Below, in pieces: positions 1-10,829 of a stretch of 64,000 nucleotides of DNA. Positions within the stretch are counted from its first letter, which is position 1. Every line of letters starts with the position of its first letter. The translations under genes were made by a program, and so were the position numbers. The notes under the pieces are model-generated. The model was not told where the DNA came from. It saw only the letters and a list, made by a program, of their open reading frames with translations, and ran no database searches. This stretch comes from Lunularia cruciata. Lineage: Eukaryota > Streptophyta > Marchantiopsida > Lunulariales > Lunulariaceae. The DNA is taken from contig OX419760.1 in NCBI GenBank assembly GCA_948567375.1, positions 42,656,001 through 42,720,000 on the forward strand. Direction: 5' to 3'.

Positions 1-900
1 GAGGTAAGGGGTATTTGTTCTTCATTGTTTGTTGATTGAGACCCCGATAGTCAATGCACATGCGCATTGTACCATCTTTCTTCTTCACAAACAAGACAGG
101 GGCTCCATATGGTGATACGCTAGGTTGGATGAACCCTTTCTGTAACATCTCCTCAATTTGAGTCTTACACTCCTCCAACTCATGAGGTGATAAGCAATAT
201 GAGGCCTTACAAGGAGGCGTCTTCCCCGGAAGTGTCTCAATTTTGTGATCTACTTGCCTTTTTGGTGGTAATCCTGAGGGTAGATCATCAAGAAAGACAT
301 CTTGGAACTCATCCACCACATCCTTCAATTTCTCAAGAATTTGTCCATCGAGTTGTGCACTCTGGACTTCTCTTATTAGACCCATAAAAAATCTATTGAT
401 CTTACAGACAGTTGCCGTCCCTTCAACATATAAAGGCAGCCTGTGTGATTTCTGCCTGTGTGATTTTTCTTTAACCCCAATAATTGACCATTGGTGGGTT
501 CTCACTACTTTCTTCCTCCAATCCACCATAGGGTTGTACTGCTCCATCCATGGCATGCCTAAAATTGCATCATAACGAGCTAACTATATCACTTGCCACT
601 CAATTGCTTCCTGATATTCTCCTATAGAGAGGGTTACCCGTCTAGGTCATGATTCAATCCTCTTTGTTTGCCCATTTGGTAACTCTACTTCTTCACTTCC
701 ATCTCTCTCTTGATCCATTCCCAATCTTATTGCAACAAAGCGAGACAAGAAATTCTCTGTTGCTCCTGGATCTATTAATACTCTCACTTGATTACCTTCT
801 AGGATTCCATTCACAACAATCAATTGTGAGGTTGCCTTTTGGGATTGTTGCGCATTATTCTTCTTCCTTCTCTCGCTTCTCTACTTCCTTATTGAGCTAG
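1..900 (-). pseudogene. C1 pol fragment: protease and N-terminal reverse transcriptase
   Basis: On the minus strand, about 850 to 480 encodes a retropepsin-like stretch. It reads VLIDPGATENF where the family active site is normally D-S/T-G, followed by an ILGMPWM motif. From about 400 to 1 comes the N-terminal part of a gypsy reverse transcriptase, with the [11 protein letters not shown] and [12 protein letters not shown] motifs open to the window edge. In-frame stops occur between protease and RT, so the polyprotein cannot be made from this copy. The catalytic YxDD region, RNase H and integrase would lie outside the window. Confidence 0.8.
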
Positions 901-918
901 TAAGGCCGCGAGGTACCT

Positions 919-1923
919 TTACTGGCGATCTTTGTTTTCCAAAGTGATTTCCACCTCCTCCTTGTCAATGTGCCTCTCCATGTTGTTCAAAGGTGGCCTG
1001 AACAAAGGCCAAGGGCCTCTAGGGAAATGAGTGCAATAGTTGGTAGATATGTGCCTAATACGACCACAATTGTAACAACGGCGTTGTTCTCCTCGTGGGA
1101 CTCCATCTCTTCGTTCTTCTACCCGTCCCCGCTCCCCTTGAAGTGGTTGTGCTCCTTGATCCCAGAATTGAAGGTTGCCCAATTCCATCAGTACTGGTCC
1201 ACCCATGTGTGGCATTTCTACCTGATAATGTTGAGGTGGAGCTACTCCTTCACCTCCACCTAATGCTCTTGTTATTCTTTGTGCACAAGCAATGGCTTCA
1301 AATACCGTGCAAGGATTTTGCACCATGACTTCTTGGCAAATCCGCTCTTTCAATCCTCGTTTGAAATTGTTGAGAGCCTTTGCTAGACTCATGTCAGTAA
1401 TTGCGACTTGTAGATCCAAAAAAGCCTCCACATACTCTTGTACGCTATTCTTCTGTCTCAATCCCCATAGTCGGGTTTGAGCCATCTGCACAGAATCCAC
1501 CAATTGGAAATTCTTCAGCAGTCCTTCTTGCATTGATGTCCATGTGACCTCCATTCTCTCTGCTAGCATGGATCATTCCCAAGCATCATACCATGTGAGG
1601 GCTTTATCGGTCAAGTAGCCACATGCAAACACGCTTGCAGCATGCTCTGTGATCTTTGTTGAGAACAATCAGAAATATTGATTTATTCTTGAGATCCAAT
1701 TTTCCACTACTCCCATCAAACGCTGCCCCTTGTAAGGTTCGATGTTGCAGGTCTTCTTCATCCGGAGTAGCAATGTGGCTTCATCATTGATAAGGTTCGT
1801 AGGCACGGATGCCTCTCCAAGTACTTTAGTCGCAGGTACTGGGTTTTGAGATGGCTCTTCTTCTTGCATGGCTTGATCATTCCTGAGGATCTGCACTTGA
1901 CTTTGTAATGTCTCCATAGTCAT
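919..1923 (-). pseudogene. C1 gag (capsid/nucleocapsid), interrupted by in-frame stops
   Basis: Two open stretches in one frame (1923-1669 and 1569-919) are separated by stops in the gap. Together they make a plant gypsy Gag. The first includes an N-terminal coiled segment and the sequence leading to a capsid core. The second includes a retrotrans_gag-like core (SVQEYVEAFLDLQVAI) and a CCHC zinc knuckle of form C-x2-C...C near 1070-1030 (CYNCGRIRHIS). The first position after CYNCG lacks the usual G-H spacing, so the knuckle may itself be damaged. Gag would form the virus-like particle and package element RNA. Confidence 0.75.
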
Positions 1924-2232
1924 CTTAATCTCTCAAAATTCATTCAACATCCCTTGCATTCCTTGCACCAACTCTTGCAATTGCAGATCCATGGTTCCTA
2001 CAACACTCAATTGCTAATGTCTACTTCAATATAGAGTCAATATAATCACTCTGGAAGGCGCACAAACTATCGGAACTACCATTGGGACCTCAGAAGCTAT
2101 CACTTGTTGATAATACTCCTCACCAAAATTCCTAACCACAAAATCTCTAAACATCAATTTTGGCCTCACTACATAACGGATTTCTACTTGAGTGTTGAAA
2201 GGGAGAGGATTTGGGACATTCTATCCATTTTA

Positions 2233-2460
2233 TCATAATAGAATGTAGATTGTCAAATCCCACTCTCTGTCATATATCACCACAGGTAGAATCACCGGGT
2301 TTGGTGAGTTCATCACTCTGTCCATGAATTTTGTGCCAAAGTGATAAACTAGCAATACCCTCATTTGCTCATGCTGGATATACATAACCTTGATGTGGAA
2401 TAGGTTTGAGAATGGAAAGCTAAGTGCATTGAAATTGGCCTCCCAGCGCATCCATCCCAT
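2233..2460 (-). CDS. C1 leader ORF between primer site and gag
   Basis: An open frame of 75 codons lies between the primer site and gag. Function unknown. Its C-terminal part has the pattern P-[VIL]-[IL]-L-P-V-V-I-Y-D followed by a hydrophobic IYILL end. The same pattern is found in the equivalent place in families A (6112-6327) and D (46505-46717), although the rest of those elements is very different. It could be a small peptide, a leader exon of Gag, or a relic of a longer 5' ORF. Codon-level selection cannot be tested here. Confidence 0.5.
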   Translation of the reverse strand: MGWMRWEANFNALSFPFSNLFHIKVMYIQHEQMRVLLVYHFGTKFMDRVMNSPNPVILPVVIYDREWDLTIYILL

Positions 2461-2582
2461 CCGCTCTCTAAAGTCCTTCCTAAGTCTAGCAACTACTCTA
2501 TGTTCTCTACCTCAAATTACTCAGTTTCAGTAGTTCGTGCTATTCCAAGAGGGGTGATCCACTCTCTTGGACTAAAACACTC

Positions 2583-2594
2583 GCTCTGATACCA
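2583..2594 (-). other. C1 primer binding site (initiator tRNA-Met)
   Basis: The minus strand reads TGGTATCAGAGC directly after the LTR end. This is the standard plant primer site complementary to the 3' end of initiator tRNA-Met. It fixes the element orientation as minus and the inner LTR edge at 2596. Confidence 0.9.
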
Positions 2595-2595
2595 T

Positions 2596-3332
2596 TGTAA
2601 TACTCCGAGGACAAGAGAAGAGAGAAAACACAAATTGCACACTCAAACAATCTATGCCCCAATGGAGCACCTTCTCTTTATTATATAGACAAAGAGGATC
2701 TCCGCCAAGGAAGCTCCACCATAGGATTAGGGACACAGATAGGTGACATGTCAGTAAGCTCTACCCTTGGATTACTTACTTGGATGGGTGACATGTCTGG
2801 TCTAGGTCCTATCTGGTTGGTCAAACAAGCTTTGACCAGAGGGAATCTTTTAGGGAATCTTCCTGTAGGAATCTCAGAATCACATGAGTAAGGTACCGTT
2901 AGAAAGCTCTCGATGAGACAAAGCAGGGGGGGGGGAAGGCCAACCTTTCCTCTGTTGGGGGGGAACTACACATTTTTTAGGCCTAATTCATCTATTTAGG
3001 CCTCCGAACTTGCTTTCAAAGATTTTAGGCATATTTTGGTTCCTACTCTATAAGTAGAAGTCCCCTTTTGGTGATATCTCTTTCTGATCTATTTAGTCCA
3101 TCATGTGTAACATCCTTCCAGATGTTACCAAACCAATTCTCACCTTTAAATCATATGTCTAGCTATTGGTTCTAAGGTTCTCAAGTCTATTTCGGTTTCT
3201 GCCCTATTAGTAGAAGTACTCTTTTGGTAATACTTCTATCTAATCTATTTCAACCATCATGTATAACATCATTCTAGATGTTACCAAACCGAATTTCACA
3301 TCTAGATCATATGGCTAGCTCTTGGTATTACA
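2596..3332 (-). repeat. C1 5' LTR
   Basis: A 737-bp LTR with TG...CA ends. It is closely similar to 50929-51662 (same orientation) and, in reverse complement, to the solo LTR at 15209-15953. On the minus strand a TATA-like CTATATAATAAAG lies near 2690-2677, a plausible promoter. The right boundary is confirmed by the switch to family B sequence at 3333. Confidence 0.9.
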
Positions 3333-5750
3333 TGGGATGTGGAAAGAACTCAAAATTTGCAATTAGAAATTATGCAATTTGGAGGTTAGATATGATCACA
3401 AGAATTAAAGTCTTGAGCAGACTTTGGATCACATTTTTTGCATGGAATTGGAACCTTAGTTTTCCAAGTTTCATAACCGAGATCATTGAGAGTAAATGTC
3501 TGGACGGACCCGAAGCAGAGAGTAAGAGAGGAAATCCAGCTCGATGGACAGAGTTGGATTGGAGGTTAGTAATCAAAAGACAGGTGGGTGAGGAGCAAGG
3601 AGTCACATTCTTGGAGAAAGGAGAGGTAGCTAAAGAAACCCAAGAAGTGTGAGATGCCGTTTCTTCAAAATGTACAAAGAATGGTCATAAAGTTAAGAGT
3701 TACAAGGACCCTATATAAGGAGAGGCATCGTAAGATCAATGATGGCTATCTTCAAGCCGGAGCAAACCACTTATGTGATGAAACATCAAGCGGTGTTTTT
3801 CCATAAGATGTTTACAGGGAAACCAATCAATTGGGCAAAGTGCTTCCATTAGGGCACAAGACAAATGGTATGGAATTTGCAGGACAAGTCACCTCCACAT
3901 TACATTGTGCCATTTGTAGCCAACTTCTATTTGTGATTAAATCTATTGAATGCGGCGGAATGACACAAGATGGTGTTGTACTTCCATCTCAATTTAGAAG
4001 AGATGTTGATGCGGAGGAGCAGCAATACATTATTTAGATCAGAAGCAGTGACAAGTACTACATGCATACGGGCAGAGCGTACGGTTGGCGATGAATGCTC
4101 CAAAGTTGAAGAAGAGGAGTTAATCAAAAGAAGAAGAAGTAGCAGCGACAAGACCTCAAAAGACCAGGAAAGTAAACCTAAAGAAGGACCTAGTGGTAAT
4201 TGCGTCATCAAAAGAAGAATCAAAAGGTAAAGCCAAGTATAAGTCAAAAGACTCAAAGAGAGAGGAAGAACCCAAACTCACATTGCAGAGTGGTGAAGCA
4301 AGTAGCAAGAGTGAAGATGGAGTGGAGATGCAGCCGGTACCAAAGGAAGAAGAGGGGAAGCTAGAAATGGCAGAAGAAGATGACCCAAAGTCAGAAGACG
4401 ATGTTCCAGAGAAAGAGGAGAAGAGGATTATCATTCAAAGAGGTGTTTGCTCTAGAAGAAATGTGATATATGAGGCAGGGCTAAGTAGAAGACAAGAAAT
4501 GGAAAGTGAAAGTTTGGGGAGCAAGCAATCCATTCCAATAAGGCAACTTTGGCTGAGAAGAAGAGTGTTAGGCAAAGAAGAAGCAAAGAAAGAGAAAAGC
4601 CCACAAGTAGAAGTGAATTAGAGCGGAGGAGTGGAGTATCTACGGGAGATTGTATGCCCATTGCTAATAAAGTTAGAGGAGAAGAAGAAAGAGATGCAGT
4701 CGGAGTGTCCAAAAGTAAAGACTATGTTGCAGGTATTGGAGAGGTTAGAAGGAGAGAACTTGAAGTTGAAGAAGAGTATAACTTGAGGTGAGGAGCAGAG
4801 GGAGGTACTACAAGTAGATGCAATAGTACATAAGCAAGTAATAGAGCACTTAAAGAGAGAAGTAGGAAGTAAAGAGAGAGTCATAGAGCAAAATGTCATA
4901 GCCAAGGAAAGATAGAAAGCTGAGTATGAAATCTTGAAACAACAGTTTGCTGATTCATGATTAGAAATCATCCATGCTATGGCAAGAGTAGCAGAGAAGG
5001 AGCAAGAGCTTGATAGAGTGATGCAAAGTGTGGAAGAGAAGAAGCAGCTCTGGCAAAGAGAGTTAACAATGAGGTATAGAGAAGAAGAAAGATTGAGGGA
5101 GTCACTTCATAATTTGGAAGAGAAGGTAGTGCAGAAAGAGAAGGAGAAGGAGACAGTGAAGGCCAAATTTGAGGAGGAGCTAGCAATGTACCGGGAAAAT
5201 TGACATGCGGATCGGGAACATGAGAGAAGGTTGAGGCTTGAGCTCCTAAAGTAGATAGTAGTGAAGATGAATGTGATGTTGAGTACAAAAGCTTGTGTAA
5301 GGATTAAAGAAACACAATTGCACAAGTTAAAATTGTTGGTGCAAGAGACAAGGAGAAGGAATGCAAAGGATAAGGACTTGAACGCTTTGCTGATTAGTCT
5401 TAGAGCTCGTGTAGATAGAAAGATATTGGAAGTGGAAGACAATATCACGATTAGATTATATTTAGTTAATTTAGAGATAGATAACCTCCGGAAGGATGCC
5501 AGAGAGACACCCAAAGTAGAAGAGATAGGAGTACAAATATCTTTGGAGTTGCCAATGGAGATATTATGGAAAAGTGGGTTGTAAGGAGAAGATGTATGTA
5601 GGTTACCCATGACAGGAATTGCAGGTCAGAGTGAAGAAGTGTTAGAATTGGTAGAAGAATTAGTAGTTGTGAAACCCGAGTGTAACAATATAGAGTTTAG
5701 AGATGAAGTTAGTCGGGCTTACAAAGTAGAGAATAAGACAAAATAGCCTA

Positions 5751-5958
5751 GAATATTCTAGAAGCATCTAAGAAGCTTCTTGGGAAGCTTCCCAACTAGT
5801 TAACTTGCGCCCTAAGCCGGTAGCTTCTAGAAGCTTCTAACTAGCTTAGCTTGCACGCCAAGTAGGCGGCTTCTAGAAGGAAGCTTCTTGAGAAGCTTCC
5901 TAGTTAACTTGGCTTGCACTCCAAGAAAGCGGCTCAAGGAAGCTTCTTGAGAAGCTTC
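5751..5958 (+). promoter_or_regulatory. Heat-shock-element-like palindrome array in family A U3
   Basis: Perfect three-unit modules GAATATTCTAGAA (5751-5763) and TTCTAGAAGCTTC (5825-5837) fit the GAAnnTTCnnGAA / TTCnnGAAnnTTC rule for heat-shock factor sites. Two-unit GAAGCTTC or TTCTAGAA modules occur at 5772, 5784, 5871, 5880, 5892, 5939 and 5951. The array ends about 20 bp before the TATA box. The 3' LTR and the A' and A'' LTRs keep the same arrangement with changes. That HSF binds here is inference. The modules could also act only as DNA hairpins. Confidence 0.55.
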
Positions 5959-5976
5959 AAGAGTCTTGTATGCTAC

Positions 5977-5985
5977 CTATAAATA
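5977..5985 (+). promoter_or_regulatory. Family A LTR TATA box
   Basis: CTATAAATA lies 105 bp before the LTR end and right after the GAAGCTTC array. It is repeated at 11152-11160 in the 3' LTR and, in reverse, at 55489-55497 in the A'' LTR. The position suits an RNA start near 6010, leaving a short R-U5. Confidence 0.7.
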
Positions 5986-6090
5986 CCAAGGCCAAAGCTC
6001 ATGCTAGGCATTCGGAGTTTTCCCTCATTCAAGTGTCCCAATGTGAGTTTCCATTCTCCTATTTCTCTCCTTGGTTTTGGTCTTTTACAT

Positions 6091-6102
6091 TGGTATCAGA
6101 GC
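6091..6102 (+). other. Family A primer binding site (initiator tRNA-Met)
   Basis: TGGTATCAGAGC follows the 5' LTR after one base (T at 6090). It is the usual plant LTR-retrotransposon primer site for minus-strand DNA synthesis. Confidence 0.95.
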
Positions 6103-6111
6103 AAGAATGGG

Positions 6112-6327
6112 ATGGATGGAATTTATGGAGCACCAAATCCATTTCCGCCAGACCATTGGGACTTTCATGTCCAAATATTACCAAAGCATCGTTTCACACA
6201 ATTCATCACCTTGCGCTTTGGGCAGGATTTTCTACATATGATCACCGTATCAGAGGAACCCTTGATACTTCCAGTTGTAACTTATGGAGAATGGTGGACG
6301 TGTTGTATCTATGTGTTAATCAATTAG
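6112..6327 (+). CDS. Family A leader ORF between primer site and gag
   Basis: A 71-codon open frame starts ten bases after the primer site and ends with TAG 34 bases before the gag ATG. It is in the same frame as gag. Its end carries P-L-I-L-P-V-V-T-Y-G followed by a hydrophobic CIYVLI tail, matching the leader ORFs of families C (2233-2460) and D (46505-46717). Function unknown. A leader peptide, an upstream regulatory ORF, or an N-terminal Gag extension reached by readthrough are all possible. In A' the same region (about 17227-17440, minus) is still recognisable. Confidence 0.5.
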   Translation: MDGIYGAPNPFPPDHWDFHVQILPKHRFTQFITLRFGQDFLHMITVSEEPLILPVVTYGEWWTCCIYVLIN

Positions 6328-6360
6328 ATAAATTGAGAGTAGTAGAATAGAGTAGTAGCG

Positions 6361-7176
6361 ATGGCGGCAATACCGGATGTTATCCTTGCAATGCAACAAC
6401 AAATTGAGCATCTTACTCGATTGTTGGATGAACAAGACCAGCAACAACAAGAACAGATAGACAGAGCGCTAGTTCGAGATGGAGAAGATTGCATTCGATT
6501 TCCAAAACCCAAGGTGTTTGAAGGCAAAAATCTTCCAAGCACAGTGGAGAATTTTGTGTTTGACTATGAACGTTACTTTGAAGCCACCAATCTTCAAGAC
6601 GAGCGGAAACAAATTCTCTTGGCTTCTAGCCAATTAGATGGCGTGGCAAAACTTTGGTGGCGATTCCGAGTAGAAAGAGCTGAACGACAAATTGTTATAC
6701 CGATTTTGACATGGGCAGAATTCAAGGATGCAATACTTGGTCGATTTCAAACTATAAATGCCACCTGAGCCGCACGAGATAAATTGGCGGAGTTGAGGCA
6801 GATTGGCTCAATGAGAAGCTACATCACACAATTTCAGAACATCATCATGCAAATTCCAGATATCAAAGAAGGTGAAGTTCTAGATCAATTTGTGCGAGGA
6901 TTGAAGTCACGAACCAAATTGGAGGTGACCATGCGGGAGCCACAGAACGTAGAAGAAGCCATGCAATTGGCTGAGCGTTTTGATTCCTTGGTTGCGACAA
7001 CTTGGTCTTGACCTCGACCTACACAAAGCCTACTAATACCATGAGTGGAAGAACCAATACCAATGGAGATTGATGCTATCCAACGAAGACCACTTGGCAC
7101 AGTAGATAGAGAAAGATTATGACAAAATGGAGGTTGTTTTTATTGTTGCCAGTTGGGGCATCGCATTGCTGAATGT
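6361..7176 (+). pseudogene. Family A gag with CCHC zinc knuckle, nonsense mutations
   Basis: One frame runs from ATG 6361. It has an N-terminal Gln-rich coiled coil, a retrotransposon capsid core (VENFVFDYERYFEA, LWWRFRVERAER, then SYITQFQNIIMQIPD and VLDQFVRGL) and a zinc knuckle C-x2-C-x4-H-x4-C at 7135-7176. The frame is broken by TGA at 6766 (a Trp codon in context), TGA at 7009, a stop in 7036-7050 and TGA at 7120. Gag would assemble the particle and bind RNA. This copy can only give truncated products. Confidence 0.85.
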
Positions 7177-7733
7177 CCACTCAAGAATGGACAACCTTGA
7201 CAAGTTGCCCAAGTAGAGGTTGTGGAGCAGAATGATCAGGGAAACGAGGAATCCCAATAGGAGATTTTGAGCCGCCTATTGGGAGCTTGATTAGTTCCAA
7301 TGGGATTGAAGGCTCGACCTATGCAAGTCTGCTTTACTTGCAAGGTATGATATCTAATCGGGGTTGTAGAATTTTGGTTGATTCTGGAAGTTCAGAGAAT
7401 TGCATGTCTATGCAAGTAGTAAAGGAATTGGGTATTCCTATCAAGCCAGTGATTAGAAGTAGTTTGATGATGGCCGATGGTAGAAAGGGTTTTGCATTCC
7501 GCACCTTGCATCATATTACCTTCAAGATTGGGAAGGAGTATTTGGAGTGTATGAGGTTTGTAGTGGCACCTCTACACTATGATATCATTCTGGGTCTACC
7601 TTGGCCTGAATGTCATAAGTTTCAATTTGATTGGACCCGACGTCAAATTCAAGTACAACACCAAGGTAGGAATTTCCGATTAGGTTTTTTGGTACCTCTA
7701 AGTAAGACACCTAAGAATAGTCAATCCCAAGAG

Positions 7734-7913
7734 GGGAAGTTTGTTGAGAAGGTAGCCATAGAGAAAATTTGGAAGGGAGATGAGTCCCAAGATGGGAAGT
7801 TTGCCAAGAAGGCAACCATGGAGCAAGCTTGGAAGAGAGATGAGTCCCTAGAAGGGAAGTTTGTTAATGAAGCAGCCATAGAGCAAGCTTTGGAGGAAGA
7901 TAAGTCTGTATTC
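7734..7913 (+). repeat. Three 60-bp tandem repeats in the protease-RT linker
   Basis: Three in-frame units of 60 bp (7734-7793, 7794-7853, 7854-7913) encode a charged 20-residue motif of type GKFxxKxxxExxWKxDES. Three units are also seen in A'' (about 58800-58980, minus). A' at 14990-15060 has only one. The linker is apparently free to vary in length between copies. Confidence 0.8.
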
Positions 7914-10649
7914 ACGGTGTGGATCAAGCCGATTGCACAAGAACAATCTGAGGAGGGCCAGGTGCCGCATCAAGCAATGGTTGATCGGATAGTTTAGGAG
8001 TTTGCAGATGTGTTTCCAGATGATCTGCCAAAGGGATTACCCTCTGATCAAGGTATGCCCTTCAAGATTGAGTTATTGCTAGGGAGTACTCCAGTGAGTA
8101 GACCAATCTATTGGCTCTCACCAAAGGAGTTGGAGGAGTTGCAAACAACACTTACAGAGTTGTTGGAGAAGGATTTCATACGACATAGTACCTCTCCGTG
8201 GGGAGCACCGGTACTATTTGTTCCAAAGAAGGATGGAGGACTTTGTTTCTATATTGATTACCATGGGCTCAATAAGCAAACCGTGAAGAATGCATATCCC
8301 TTGCCTTGGATCAATGACCTGCTTGATCAATTAAGTGGAGCACGCTACTTTTCCAAGCTAGATCTTCGTAGCTGCTATTGGCAAATTCCTATGGAAGGAG
8401 AGGACGTGCAAAAGACTGCATTTTGCACAAGGTATGGACATTTTGAGTGGAGAGTTCTACCTTTTGGACTCACTAATGCTCCAGCAGTCTTCATGGATCA
8501 GATGCGTCGGGTGTTGGAGGGACTATTGGATCAGTCCGTGGTAGTGTTCTTAGATGATATCTTAATCTATAGTAGGACAGAGGCAGAACACAAGAATCAT
8601 GTGCAAGAAGTCCTAAGACGACTATGACAGTGGAAATTTTACTACAAGAAGTCAAAGTGTGCTTTTTGGCAGAAGGAGGTTACCTTCTTGGGTCATAAGA
8701 TCTCATCAGAGGGGATCAAGATGGAAGAAGAGAAGATCAAGGCCATTACTGATTGGCCTACCCTAAAGGATGCTACCGAAGTACAAGAATTCAATGGATT
8801 GGCCAGTTTTTACCGATGGTTCATCCACTATTATGCTCACGTGGCTGCACCATTGACTGACCTCTTGGGAAAGAACTCGAGCTTCCAATGGACCACCAAG
8901 CATGAAGAAGCATTCCAGAAGTTAAAGCATATGGTGTCTTCAAGACCCATTCTTCAACCATATGATCCTCAACTACCTTGTGTGGTTGATTTTGATGCTT
9001 CTAACTTTGCAATTGGAGATGTGTTGCAACAAGAAGCCTTTGTGTCTCGCCAACTAAATACAGCTGAAAGAAATTACTCTGCTCGAGATCAGGAACAACT
9101 TGCAATGGTATATGCCACCAAGGTATGGAGGCATTATCTCTTGGGGAAACAAGTGATCATGCGAACTGATCACAAGCCATTGTTGCAGACCTTACACCTA
9201 GAGCACATGAAGAGTTGACATCATCGATGGGAAGAGCAACTCCAATTGTTCAACATCAAACTTGAGTACAAACCAGGTCAGTTCCATGTCATCCCTGATG
9301 CTCTATCACGACGACCTGATTTGAAGTTTCTTCCTCTCATTGCGGCAGCAATTACGACGGTGTCAATTGATCCCAAGATTCATAACAAGTTTTGGTTAGC
9401 TCTACAGCAAGATCCCTTCTTCCAAATGGTACATGGTTTGCTAACAACAGGTGACAAAGAGTACAACACCTTCTCCTTCAAGGAAGGCATTCTATTCCAT
9501 GCGGACCGGATCTATGTTCTAGCCAAAGGTGATCTTCGACTTGTGCGCCTTCAAGAAGCCCATGATTTACCCATCGTTGGTCACATGGGTGTGGACAAGA
9601 CCTTGAGTACCCTCCAACGTCAATGGTGGTGGCCCAACATGACACGGGATGTTTGAGAATTTGTCCGATCATGTGAGAGCTGCCAACGTAACAAGGCCAG
9701 CAACCAGAAGCCGGGTGGACTCCTTCAACCGCTTGCCGTTCCATCAGCTTGTTGGGAGCATGTGAGCTTGGATCTCATCACATCCTTGCCAAAGACAAAA
9801 CAAGGACACACTGCCATTGTGGTGTTTGTGGATAAGCTTAGTAAGCAAATCCACTTGGCACCAACTTGTGATACCGTGGATGCTCCAACCTTAGCGCAAA
9901 TCTACTTCGACAATGTCTTCAAGCATCATGGAATGCCACGATTACTCATCTCCGACCGTGATCCTTGCTTTACCAAGAAGTTTTGGCAAGCACTCTTTCA
10001 GATACTCGGCACCAAGCTTGCTTTGTCCACGGCCTATCATCCTCAAATTGATGGACAAACCAAACGTGCAAATCGTACATTGGAGGATATGTTGTGTGCC
10101 TTTGTCAATGTCCACCATACCAATTGGGATGAATGTCTTGCCGCTGCCAAATTTTTGTACAACAATTCCAATCAGGCAAGCACCGGATTCTCTCCTTTCT
10201 TTCTCAATTTTGGCCAAGATCCACTTGTTCTAGATTCTCTTCTTGCTCCCCCTCCATCTCAGGTTCCTCATACTTCCATATTCTTGACCACTATATCCCA
10301 ATCTCTCCAACAAGCCAAGTCTCACCTCCTTGTTGCTCAGAATTGCCAAAAACAATATGCGGACCACCATCGTTGAGATCTCACCTTTGAAGTCGGTGAT
10401 AAAGTCATGACATCCTCTAGTAACCTCCCTCTCCCACTTGATACCCAAGTTCGTAAACTTGCCCCTAATTGGATAGGACCCTTTGATATCACCCAAATTG
10501 TCTCTCCTGTTGCTTATCGTCTTGCCTTGCCTTGTCACATGCGTATTCATCTTGTCTTTCATGTTTCCAAGTTGAAACCCTTTGTTCATAACCCCTCTTC
10601 CTTTTCCTCTTGAGTCCAACATCCCCCTCTTCCTATCCCTATCAATGAT

Positions 10650-10770
10650 CATGAGGAGTACAAAGTTGATTGTATCCTTGCGCATCGCCAACATACGAAG
10701 TACAAGGTCCTTTTGAAAGGGTATCCCCTTCATGATGCCACCCGGGAACCTCTTTCTCACCTCCATAATG
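10650..10770 (+). pseudogene. Family A chromodomain
   Basis: In frame with pol, the sequence EYKVDCILAH, then KYKVLLKGYPLHDATREP, matches the chromodomain found at the C-terminus of chromoviral integrases, which reads histone marks and steers integration. Two aromatic-cage or core Trp positions read Leu and Arg here (LLKGYP for LWKGYP, ATREP for ATWEP). The A' copy (12109-12315, minus) keeps both Trp residues. About eight residues are missing after LAHRQ compared with A' and A''. Confidence 0.8.
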
Positions 10771-10829
10771 CACAGACTGCCATCCAGGAATTCAAAGCTT
10801 CACTGGCGACGAGGACGTCACCAACTAGC

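Larger units (their letters stand above)
1..3332 (-). mobile_element. Family C Ty3/gypsy element C1, 5' part (truncated by window start)
   Basis: Reading right to left, the sequence holds an LTR (2596-3332), a primer site complementary to initiator tRNA-Met (2583-2594), a leader ORF, gag with a zinc knuckle, a protease and the start of reverse transcriptase. This order and the RT type mark a Ty3/gypsy retrotransposon on the minus strand. The 3' part and second LTR lie left of the window. The right edge joins family B1 sequence exactly after a TG...CA LTR end. The next bases (TGGGA, 3333-3337) match the uninterrupted B2 copy near 59341, so C1 inserted into B1. Frames are broken by stops, so the copy is probably dead. 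Confidence 0.9.
5681..6089 (+). repeat. Family A 5' LTR
   Basis: A 409-bp LTR with TGTAACAATA at the start and TCTTTTACA at the end. It is nearly the same as 10842-11264, apart from a small indel in the palindrome-rich part and a few substitutions. Other copies are 17461-17978 and 55384-55809 (both minus). U3 is packed with GAAGCTTC palindromes (see separate entry) and has a TATA box at 5977-5985. Confidence 0.95.
7287..10800 (+). pseudogene. Family A pol: protease, RT, RNase H, integrase, chromodomain
   Basis: All parts lie in one frame. Protease has ILVDSGSSENCMS near 7366-7410 and IILGLPWPE. RT (about 8010-8700) has [12 protein letters not shown] and the catalytic [11 protein letters not shown]. 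RNase H (about 8970-9220) has VVDFDASNFAIGDVL and RTDHKPL. Integrase (about 9540-10230) has an HHCC-type finger and a core with DLITSLP, SDRDPCF and the region with the catalytic Glu replaced by K (DGQTKRANRTL). A chromodomain follows at 10650-10770. TAG at 7995 and TGA at 8625, 9216, 9654, 10374 and 10611 interrupt it, so no full polyprotein can form. Confidence 0.9.

Noticed and set aside
3338-5680. Glu/Lys-rich coiled-coil frames as a host gene
   Set aside because: The same sequence recurs at 59341-61548 and ends in LTR sequence at both places, so it travels with family B.
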